Assembly (NCBI GenBank): GCA_023434015.1
Contig: JAEYTM010000126.1
Coordinates: forward strand, 1-10,584
From: Pseudomonadota bacterium
GTDB lineage: Bacteria; Pseudomonadota; Alphaproteobacteria; Caulobacterales; Caulobacteraceae
Reading direction: 5' to 3'
DNA length: 10,584 nucleotides
Part shown: piece after piece, positions 1 through 5,045 of the stretch
Layout of the letters: the number at the start of each line of letters is the position of its first letter
Numbering within the stretch: the stretch's first letter is position 1
The notes under the pieces: model-generated
The model's database searches: none
What the model was told of the DNA's origin: nothing
What the model saw: the letters and a program-made list of their open reading frames with translations, nothing else
Made by a program: the position numbers and the translations under genes

Positions 1-1
1 G

Positions 2-421
2 TGCGCCGCCACCACGGCGGCGCGGTCGTGGCGAGCTGCGGTGATCGAAGCCGAGGAGCGGGCGAAGACCGGATCGCCCGCCTTCGTCTACCAGCTAGAC
101 TGGGCGACACTGAAGGACGGCGGCCGCTTCGGCGCGCCGCACGCCTCGGATATCCAGCTGGTGTTCGACAACATCGACAAGCCCGGCGCCACGGCGGTAG
201 GGCCCACCGCCCAGGCGATGGCCGACCAGATGAGCGAGGCCTTCATCGCCTTCGCCCGCAGCGGCGATCCGAACACGGCGGAGATCCCGCGGTGGGAGTC
301 CTACAGCTTACCCCGACGCCAGACGATGGTGTTCGACGTCCCATCGCACCTGGAGGACGATCCGCGCGGCGCGGAGCGTCGGCTGTTCGCCAAGGTCCCC
401 TACGTCCAGCCCGGGACGTAG
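2..421 (+). CDS. Type B carboxylesterase (para-nitrobenzyl esterase family), C-terminal part only
   Basis: Seen: an open frame enters from the left edge without a start and ends at TAG 419-421, giving about 139 C-terminal residues. The segment GAPHASDIQLVFDN fits the conserved block around the catalytic histidine of type B carboxylesterases (His codon 140-142), followed by an amphipathic helix (ADQMSEAFIAFARSGDPN) and a PRWESY strand typical of the family's C-terminus. Known: these are serine hydrolases of the alpha/beta-hydrolase fold that cleave carboxylic esters; the Ser nucleophile and acidic residue would lie in the missing upstream part. Inferred: beside polyuronate catabolic genes it might remove acetyl, methyl or feruloyl esters from plant polysaccharide, but substrate cannot be read from this fragment. 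It converges on the KDG kinase gene, with 14 bp between the stop codons. The truncation is due to the window edge, not a visible mutation. Confidence 0.85.
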   Translation, partial: CAATTAARSWRAAVIEAEERAKTGSPAFVYQLDWATLKDGGRFGAPHASDIQLVFDNIDKPGATAVGPTAQAMADQMSEAFIAFARSGDPNTAEIPRWESYSLPRRQTMVFDVPSHLEDDPRGAERRLFAKVPYVQPGT

Positions 422-435
422 GGGCCTTTCGCGTC

Positions 436-1542
436 CTAGCGGATGACCCGCGCGCCCTTGGACTTGATCACCGCCTCGACTTCCTTGGCGTTGACCATGG
501 ACGTGTCGCCCGGAGTGGTCATGGCCAGGGCCCCGTGGGCGGCGCCGTATTCCACCGCCATCTGCGGGCCGAGACCCTCCAGGAAGCCGTAGGCGACGCC
601 CGAGGCGAAGCCATCGCCGCCGCCGACCCGGTCGTAGATCTCCAGGTTATCGCGGGTGATCGACTGATAGAACTTGCCGTCGGCCCACAGCACCGCCGAC
701 CAGTCGTTGACGCTAGCGGTCTTGGCGTTGCGCAGGGTCGTCGCCGCCACCTTGAAGTTGGTGAAGTGCGCCGTGCAGCTCTCGATCATCTTCTGGAAGT
801 TCGCCGGGTCGATGTCGGAGATGTGCTCATCGAGTCCCTCGACCTCGAAGCCGAGGCAGGCGGTGAAGTCCTCCTCGTTGCCGATCATAACGTCGACGTA
901 GCGGGCGATCTCGCGGTTGACCCGCTGGGCCGCGTCCTTGCCGCCCTGGCTCTTCCACAGGGACGGGCGGTAGTTGAGGTCATAGGAGACGACGGTCCCG
1001 TACTTGCGCGCCACCTCGACCGCCTCGATCACCGCCTCGGCGGTGTTGGGGGCCAGGGCCGCGAAGATGCCGCCGGTGTGGAACCAGCGCACGCCTTCCT
1101 CGCCGAACAGCTTCTCCCAGTTCACCTCGCCCGGGCGGATCTGCGAGGCGGCGGAGTTGCCGCGGTCGGAGTTGCCCAGGGCCGGGCGGACGCCGAAGCC
1201 CTTCTCGGTGAAGTTCAGGCCGACGCGGGTGTTGCGGCCCAGGCCGTCGAACTCGCGCCAGATGACGTGGGAGGTGTCGACGCCGCCCTGCATCATGAAG
1301 TCCTCGACCAGCCAGCCGAGGTCGTTGATCGGCAGGGCCGTGACCACGGCGGCCCGTTTGCCCCAGCATTTGCGCATGGCGCGGGCGACGTTGTATTCGC
1401 CGCCGCCTTCCCAGACCTGGAAGCTGCGCGCGTTGCGGACGCGGCCGAAGCCGGGGTCGAACCGCAGCATGACCTCGCCGAAGGACACGCAGTCCCACTT
1501 CGTTTCCGAGACGGGACGGATGTTCAGCACGTTGTCGGCCAT
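436..1542 (-). CDS. kdgK: 2-keto-3-deoxygluconate (KDG) kinase, PfkB family
   Basis: Likely phosphorylates 2-keto-3-deoxy-D-gluconate with ATP to KDPG in the cytoplasm. Seen: 368 residues; PfkB N-terminal glycine motif GGGEYNVA at 46-53; DLNYRPSLW at 188-196, a signature seen in KDG kinases; GNEED at 221-225; C-terminal motif DRVGGGDGF at 304-312 with Asp310 as expected catalytic base. Family members are commonly about 310-340 residues, so this is on the long side, with extra sequence in the middle (about 230-300). ATG start at 1540-1542, with AAGGGGG on the minus strand (1553-1559), 10 nt upstream and inside the end of the aldolase gene. Last gene of the kduI-kduD-aldolase-kinase operon; only 2 bp separate it from the aldolase stop, so translation is probably coupled. 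Another ketose or sugar-acid kinase specificity is possible, but the operon context favours KDG. Confidence 0.9.
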   Translation of the reverse strand: MADNVLNIRPVSETKWDCVSFGEVMLRFDPGFGRVRNARSFQVWEGGGEYNVARAMRKCWGKRAAVVTALPINDLGWLVEDFMMQGGVDTSHVIWREFDGLGRNTRVGLNFTEKGFGVRPALGNSDRGNSAASQIRPGEVNWEKLFGEEGVRWFHTGGIFAALAPNTAEAVIEAVEVARKYGTVVSYDLNYRPSLWKSQGGKDAAQRVNREIARYVDVMIGNEEDFTACLGFEVEGLDEHISDIDPANFQKMIESCTAHFTNFKVAATTLRNAKTASVNDWSAVLWADGKFYQSITRDNLEIYDRVGGGDGFASGVAYGFLEGLGPQMAVEYGAAHGALAMTTPGDTSMVNAKEVEAVIKSKGARVIR

Positions 1543-1544
1543 GT

Positions 1545-2219
1545 CTAGCGGGCCCCCTTGATGGTCTTGATCAGTTGCACGGTGTCGCGGACGCGCTTTT
1601 CGATGCCGTCGTAGTCCTTGGCGTCGAGCAGGGCCTTGGTGACGAGGTTCGAGCCGATGCCGCAGGCGACGATGCCGGCGCCGAACCAGGCGCGCAGCGA
1701 CTCCTCGGTCGCCTCGACACCGCCCGTCGGCATGATCCGGGTCCAGGGCATGGGGCCGAGCACGTTCTTGACGAACTCAGGGCCGCCCACCGTGCCGCCG
1801 GGGAACACCTTGACGATCTCGCAGCCCAGTTCCTGGGCGTAGCCGATCTCGGAGGCGGTGCCGCAGCCGGGGCTGTAGGGGATCATCCGGCGGTTGCAGA
1901 CCTTGGCGACCTCGGCGTTGAGCAGCGGCCCCACGACGAACTTGGCGCCGTTGGCGATGTAGAGGCCGGCGGTCGGCGCATCGACGATCGAGCCGACGCC
2001 CATGATCACGCTCGGGTCGGCCTTGGCGAAGTGGCGGGTGACCTCGAGGAACACGTGGCTGGCGAAGTCGCCGCGGTTGGTGAACTCCACGCACTTGGCC
2101 CCGCCGTTGGCGCAGGCCTGGATGACCTTCGAGCAGACCTCGACGTCCGGGTGGTAGAAGACCGGGATAACCCCCTGGTCCATCATCGCGGTCAGTACGG
2201 ACAGGCGGTCTTTGCTCAC
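1545..2219 (-). CDS. eda: KDPG aldolase (bifunctional 4-hydroxy-2-oxoglutarate / 2-dehydro-3-deoxyphosphogluconate aldolase)
   Basis: Class I aldolase splitting KDPG into pyruvate and glyceraldehyde 3-phosphate, the last step of the pathway encoded here and shared with Entner-Doudoroff metabolism. Seen: 224 residues from GTG 2217-2219; CVEFTNRG places Glu45 and Arg49 where E. coli Eda has Glu45 and Arg49; the Schiff-base lysine is in EIVKVFPGG (Lys137); the phosphate-binding loop is RIMPTGGV (161-168). Start choice: the minus-strand sequence AGGGAG sits 9 nt before this GTG, and the open frame upstream runs back through kduD in another frame without Eda-like sequence, so the longer 320-residue reading is rejected. 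It follows kduD after 46 bp that contain a small hairpin and overlaps nothing. It may be a pathway-dedicated paralogue with the main Eda elsewhere in the genome; that cannot be seen here. Confidence 0.92.
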   Translation of the reverse strand: MSKDRLSVLTAMMDQGVIPVFYHPDVEVCSKVIQACANGGAKCVEFTNRGDFASHVFLEVTRHFAKADPSVIMGVGSIVDAPTAGLYIANGAKFVVGPLLNAEVAKVCNRRMIPYSPGCGTASEIGYAQELGCEIVKVFPGGTVGGPEFVKNVLGPMPWTRIMPTGGVEATEESLRAWFGAGIVACGIGSNLVTKALLDAKDYDGIEKRVRDTVQLIKTIKGAR

Positions 2220-2240
2220 CTTTATACGCTCCCTAATGCT

Positions 2241-2253
2241 CGCCGTTACGGCG
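2241..2253. repeat. Perfect 13-bp inverted repeat between kduD and the aldolase gene
   Basis: CGCCGT-T-ACGGCG is a perfect inverted repeat lying in the 46-bp gap between kduD and the aldolase. As RNA it gives a five-pair GC-rich stem with a three-base loop, 21 nt before the aldolase GTG. It has no following T run, so it is not a clear terminator. It could tune mRNA stability or aldolase expression inside the operon, or be chance in GC-rich DNA. Confidence 0.45.
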
Positions 2254-2265
2254 TTATGCGGCTCC

Positions 2266-3024
2266 TTAGCGGGCCAGCCATCCGCCGTCGACCGGCACGA
2301 TGGCACCGTGCATGTAATCAGACGCCCGGCTGGCCAGGAAGACCGCCGCGCCCGCCAGGTCGGCCGGCTCGCCCCACCGCCCGGCGGGAATACGGGCGAG
2401 GATGTCGCGGTTGCGGGTCTCGTCCGCCTGCAGGGCGGCGGTGTTGTTGGTCGCAAAATAGCCGGGGGCGATGGCGTTGACGTTGATCCCGCGGCCCGCC
2501 CATTCATTGGCCAGCAGCTTGGTCAGCCCCGCCAGCCCGCTCTTGGCGGCCGTGTAGGAGGCGATGCGGATTCCGCCTTGGAACGACATCATCGAGGCGA
2601 TGTTGACGACCTTGCCGCCGCGGCCGGCGTCGACCCAGCGCCGGGCGACCGCCTGCGACAGGAAGAAGACCGACTTCAGGTTGGTGTCGATGACCGCGTC
2701 CCAGTCCTCCTCGGTGAAGGTCAGGGCGTCGCTGCGGCGGATGGTGCCCGCGTTGTTGATCAGGATGTCGATCTCGCCGGCCGCGAAAGCCTGTTCGACC
2801 GCGCCCGCGATGGGGGCGGTCGAACCGAAGTCGGCGGAGACGGCCGTGAAGCGGCGGCCGAGCGCCTCCACCTTGGCGGCGGTCTCGGTCGGCGCGCTGC
2901 GCCCCATGGCGACGATGTCGGCGCCGGCCTGCGCCAGCCCCACGGCGATGCCCTGGCCAATCCCGGTGTTGGCGCCGGTGACGAGGGCGGTGCGGCCTTC
3001 CAGGCTGAACGGGTTCACGGTCAT
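2266..3024 (-). CDS. kduD: 2-dehydro-3-deoxy-D-gluconate 5-dehydrogenase (2-deoxy-D-gluconate 3-dehydrogenase), SDR family
   Basis: Reduces 3-deoxy-D-glycero-2,5-hexodiulosonate to KDG with NAD(P)H, the step after KduI. Seen: 252 residues with the classical short-chain dehydrogenase features: cofactor loop TGANTGIG at 16-23, NNAG at 90-93, catalytic Ser144 in NIASMMSFQGG, Tyr157 and Lys161 in SYTAAKSG, and an NVNAIAPGYFATNNT segment after the active site. The SMMSFQGGIR stretch resembles E. coli KduD and helps separate it from general SDR proteins. Start: ATG 3022-3024 shares one base with the kduI stop TGA (3024-3026); an in-frame GTG one codon earlier (3025-3027) would add one residue. No strong Shine-Dalgarno is visible, so translation probably depends on termination of kduI translation. 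SDR specificity is hard to assign from sequence alone, but the position directly after kduI makes KduD very likely. Confidence 0.92.
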   Translation of the reverse strand: MTVNPFSLEGRTALVTGANTGIGQGIAVGLAQAGADIVAMGRSAPTETAAKVEALGRRFTAVSADFGSTAPIAGAVEQAFAAGEIDILINNAGTIRRSDALTFTEEDWDAVIDTNLKSVFFLSQAVARRWVDAGRGGKVVNIASMMSFQGGIRIASYTAAKSGLAGLTKLLANEWAGRGINVNAIAPGYFATNNTAALQADETRNRDILARIPAGRWGEPADLAGAAVFLASRASDYMHGAIVPVDGGWLAR

Positions 3025-3869
3025 CACTTCAGCTGGCAGATGTCGAGGACGTTCATGTCGGTGTAGTCGAGGTTCTCGCCGCCCATCGCCCAGATGAAGG
3101 CGTAGTTGCTGGTGCCCGAACCCATGTGGATCGACCAGGGCGGGGACATCACCGCCTCGTCGTTGGCCATGACGATGTGGCGGGCCGAGTCCGGCTCGCC
3201 CATGAAGTGGAAGACGCGCTCGTCCTCCTTCAGGCCGAAATAGAAATAGACCTCAGAACGACGGTCGTGCAGGTGCGGCGGCATGGTGTTCCACACGCTG
3301 CCGGTCTTCAGGATGGTCAGGCCGAGCAGCAGTTGGGCCGAACGGCAGGTGGCCGGCACCACCAGCTGGTAGATAGTCCGCTCGTTGGACGTCTCCAGCG
3401 AGCCGCGCTCGAGCGGCACGGCCTGTGCGATGGAGATCTGCCGCGTCTCGAAACGGGCGTGGGCGGGGGTCGAGACGAGATAGAATTTGACCGGCGCGGC
3501 GTCGGAGCCCTCGAACAGCACCTCCGCCGAGCCCATCGCCACATAGAGGCAGTCCTTGGGAGCCAGGGTGTAGACCTGGCCGTCGACCGTCACCCGGCCA
3601 GGGGTTTCCGACACATTGACCACGCCCAGTTCGCGCCGCTCCAGGAACGGATGGCCCGCGGCGGAGGCGGGCTCTGTCTGGTCGGGCAACCGCAGAGCCG
3701 CGCCCGCGGCCATCGCGCCGCCGACGACGAAGCGCTCGTTGTGGGAGTAGTTGAGGACGATCTCGCCGGGAGCGAACAGGCCGTCCATCAGATAGCGGGC
3801 GCGCAGGGCGTCGTTGTCGGCGCCCTGCATCATATCCGGATGGGTGGCGTGATAGGTTTTCTTGAACAA
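3024..3869 (-). CDS. kduI: 5-dehydro-4-deoxy-D-glucuronate isomerase (DKI isomerase)
   Basis: Zinc-dependent cupin-type isomerase converting 5-keto-4-deoxyuronate, formed spontaneously from unsaturated uronates released by lyases, to 3-deoxy-D-glycero-2,5-hexodiulosonate. Seen: 281 residues (E. coli KduI is 278); FLERRELGVVNV at about 75-86; the metal-site block PPHLHDRRSEVYFYF gives His199, His201 and Glu206; WSIHMG gives His248. These match the four zinc ligands of E. coli KduI, so the site looks intact. Start choice: the minus strand reads GGGAGGA then seven-base spacing to TTG 3867-3869, and the protein from this TTG aligns with the family N-terminus (FKKTYHATHPD). The longer reading from 3920 would run through the leader region and is not needed. 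First gene of the catabolic operon, about 50 nt after a candidate -10 element. Confidence 0.94.
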   Translation of the reverse strand: MFKKTYHATHPDMMQGADNDALRARYLMDGLFAPGEIVLNYSHNERFVVGGAMAAGAALRLPDQTEPASAAGHPFLERRELGVVNVSETPGRVTVDGQVYTLAPKDCLYVAMGSAEVLFEGSDAAPVKFYLVSTPAHARFETRQISIAQAVPLERGSLETSNERTIYQLVVPATCRSAQLLLGLTILKTGSVWNTMPPHLHDRRSEVYFYFGLKEDERVFHFMGEPDSARHIVMANDEAVMSPPWSIHMGSGTSNYAFIWAMGGENLDYTDMNVLDICQLK

Positions 3870-3876
3870 GGCTTGT

Positions 3877-3882
3877 CCTCCC
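3877..3882 (-). promoter_or_regulatory. Ribosome binding site fixing a TTG start for kduI
   Basis: The minus strand reads GGGAGG here, followed by seven bases and TTG at 3867-3869. No ATG or GTG lies at a suitable distance and the next in-frame ATG is 12 codons into the protein, after residues that look like the family N-terminus. Confidence 0.8.
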
Positions 3883-3922
3883 AATCGACATCCGCGGCGC
3901 AGCGGCCCGGAACGCCGCACGC

Positions 3923-3930
3923 CTTATAGC
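3923..3930 (-). promoter_or_regulatory. Candidate -10 element of the kduI operon promoter
   Basis: The minus strand reads GCTATAAG, matching seven of eight positions of the Caulobacter housekeeping -10 consensus GCTANAWC and containing TATAAG. It would give a leader of roughly 45-50 nt. No good -35 lies at standard spacing: TTGGCGG (3949-3955, minus strand) is close to TTGACGS but about 18 bases away rather than 10-14. The promoter may be weak or regulated. Confidence 0.4.
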
Positions 3931-3937
3931 CTAGAAT

Positions 3938-3956
3938 TTTGGCTTTGACCGCCAAA
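3938..3956. repeat. Inverted repeat TTTGGC-N7-GCCAAA in the kduI promoter region
   Basis: Perfect 6-bp arms at 3938-3943 and 3951-3956 flank seven bases, just upstream of the candidate -10 of kduI. A further GCCAAA stands at 4022-4027, beside the second operator. Each operator copy is preceded on the plus strand by the same eight bases CGCCAAAT (3950-3957 and 4021-4028). It may be a binding site for a second regulator or part of an extended operator. Confidence 0.4.
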
Positions 3957-3958
3957 TG

Positions 3959-3972
3959 GGTAACCGGTGTCA
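3959..3972 (-). promoter_or_regulatory. Candidate operator O1 (kduI side)
   Basis: Plus strand GGTAACCGGTGTCA, the exact reverse complement of the second copy at 4029-4042. It has an ACCGGT core with a central CG, as is common in operators of LacI-family regulators. It lies upstream of the candidate kduI -10, centred about 45-50 bp before the expected transcription start. Two perfect 14-bp copies in about 85 bp of non-coding DNA between divergent operons is strong evidence of a regulator site; the identity of the regulator is inference. Confidence 0.72.
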
Positions 3973-4027
3973 TAGACGGAGGCAAGCCCGCGCTTCGGGT
4001 GGGTGTCCCGCGGCTCGAAACGCCAAA

Positions 4028-4055
4028 TTGACACCGGTTACCTGTTCGCTCAATC
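4028..4055 (+). promoter_or_regulatory. Candidate housekeeping promoter of the FAH enzyme / transporter operon
   Basis: A -35 element TTGACAC at 4028-4034 (six of seven to TTGACGS, and the full TTGACA) is followed after 13 bp by a -10 element GCTCAATC at 4048-4055 (seven of eight to GCTANAWC). The spacing is within that expected for the Caulobacter housekeeping sigma factor. Operator O2 overlaps the -35, so a bound protein should block polymerase directly. Confidence 0.6.
4029..4042 (+). promoter_or_regulatory. Candidate operator O2 (transporter side)
   Basis: TGACACCGGTTACC, the perfect reverse complement of O1. The two centres are 70 bp apart. O2 covers the -35 and spacer of the rightward promoter, the arrangement expected of a repressor site. 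With O1 on the other side, one regulator could control both divergent operons, possibly through a DNA loop. Confidence 0.74.
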
Positions 4056-4115
4056 TGGCGCGCGGCGGCGATCCGTGCTCAAGGCCGCCGGCGGGCGAAA
4101 GCGCGCGACCGTGAG

Positions 4116-4137
4116 GGAGGGCCGCAAAGGCCCCTCC
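4116..4137 (+). promoter_or_regulatory. Leader hairpin upstream of the FAH-family gene
   Basis: GGAGGGCC (4116-4123), loop GCAAA, then GGCCCCTCC (4129-4137): an eight-pair GC stem with one bulged C, in the predicted 5' leader of the rightward operon. No T run follows, so simple intrinsic termination is unlikely. Its right arm contains CCTCC (4133-4137), exactly complementary to the gene's own GGAGG ribosome binding site at 4159-4163, so two exclusive pairings are possible. This is inference from base pairing only. Confidence 0.45.
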
Positions 4138-4158
4138 GTAAAATACGCCGAACAGGGC

Positions 4159-4164
4159 GGAGGA
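4159..4164 (+). promoter_or_regulatory. Ribosome binding site fixing a GTG start
   Basis: GGAGGA ends eight bases before GTG 4173-4175, setting the start of the FAH-family gene. No ATG is near. Confidence 0.8.
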
Positions 4165-4172
4165 ACATAAGC

Positions 4173-5045
4173 GTGACAGTCGAGGCGGGGCGGCCCGCAA
4201 GCGGTTTCGACCCAGCATCCATCGCCGGGCGCTTCGTGCAGGCGCGACGGGAGGCGGAGCGCCTTTCGGAGTTTCCGGGGGGCGTGCTGCCCGACAATCT
4301 GGCGCAGGCCTACGCCTGCCAGGACGCCGCCATCGCCCAGTGGCCGGACGAGATCGTCGGCTGGAAGGTGGGCCGGATCCCGCCGGCCCTGCAGGCCGAA
4401 CTGGGCGCCGACCGGGTCATGGGTCCGGTGTTCCGGCGCAACCTGTGGATCGCCTCCGACGAAATCCCGACGCCACTGCCCATCATCCCCGGCGGTTTCG
4501 CGGCGGTTGAGGCCGAGTACATCTTCCGGATGGGCGCGGACGCTCCCGCCGGCAAGACCGACTGGACGCCGGCCGAGGCTCTGGAGCTGGTCGAGGCCGA
4601 ACTCGTCGGCGTCGAGCTGGCCGGCAGCCCGCTGGCGTCGATCAACGCCCTTGGCCCGAAGGCGGTCGCCTCGGACTTCGGCAACAACGGCGGCCTGATT
4701 CTCGGCAAGGAAATCCCCGACTGGCGCAGCCTGTCGCAGGACGGTCCCGTCTGCGAAACCTGGATGGACGGCGTTCTGGTCGGTCGCGGCGCCCCGACGG
4801 ACATTCCCGGCACGCCGGCGGCTTCGCTGGCCTTCCTGCTCGCGACGGCTGCGGCCCGCGGGCGGCCTCTGAAACGCGGCCACCTCGTGACAACAGGTGC
4901 GGCCACGGGAATTCATGATATCGAGGTTCGACAAGCGGCTCGAATCCGCTTCGCCGGCGTGGACGAGATCAGCTGCTACGGACAGGCTGCCCTCCCCGCC
5001 GGAGACCTGGGAGGAAACCAACTTGAGCATGAGCCCGCCCCTTGA
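4173..5045 (+). CDS. Fumarylacetoacetate hydrolase (FAH) superfamily protein, MhpD/2-keto-4-pentenoate hydratase-like
   Basis: Probably a cytoplasmic metal-dependent enzyme acting on a 2-keto acid by hydration, dehydration or C-C cleavage; the substrate is not identifiable. Seen: 290 residues; GWKVG at 63-67, as in MhpD-type hydratases; candidate metal-ligand block AAVEAEYIF (Glu113, Glu115) and a third acid in VGVELAGSP (Glu148); SDFGNNGGLILG at 167-178, in the position of the hydratase D-N-x-S-S-G-G-F segment; C-terminal GxHDIEVRQAARIRFAGV. Known: relatives hydrate 2-hydroxypenta-2,4-dienoate in aromatic breakdown, and other FAH proteins dehydrate 2-keto-3-deoxy sugar acids. The shared control region with the kdu operon and overlap with an ExuT-like transporter suggest a 2-keto-3-deoxy or unsaturated sugar-acid substrate rather than an aromatic product. 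GTG start set by GGAGGA; the end overlaps the transporter start by 23 bp. Not required by the known KDG pathway. Confidence 0.82.
   Translation: MTVEAGRPASGFDPASIAGRFVQARREAERLSEFPGGVLPDNLAQAYACQDAAIAQWPDEIVGWKVGRIPPALQAELGADRVMGPVFRRNLWIASDEIPTPLPIIPGGFAAVEAEYIFRMGADAPAGKTDWTPAEALELVEAELVGVELAGSPLASINALGPKAVASDFGNNGGLILGKEIPDWRSLSQDGPVCETWMDGVLVGRGAPTDIPGTPAASLAFLLATAAARGRPLKRGHLVTTGAATGIHDIEVRQAARIRFAGVDEISCYGQAALPAGDLGGNQLEHEPAP

Noticed and set aside
1..1548. Long plus-strand open frame of 515 codons across the kdgK region
   Set aside because: It is antisense to kdgK, is rich in Arg, Ala, Gly and Asp without recognisable motifs, and reflects GC-rich third-position bias. The minus-strand kinase has clear family motifs.
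2220..2507. Possible N-terminal extension of the KDPG aldolase to 320 residues
   Set aside because: The extension overlaps kduD in another frame and has no aldolase-like sequence; GTG 2219 with AGGGAG upstream gives a family-length protein.
3870..3920. Possible longer kduI reading starting upstream of the TTG
   Set aside because: It would consume the ribosome binding site and leader; the TTG start gives a protein matching known KduI length.
4050..5030. Minus-strand open frame of 326 codons opposite the FAH-family gene
   Set aside because: Covers the promoter and hairpin region and has shadow-frame composition; the plus-strand gene has a strong ribosome binding site and family motifs.
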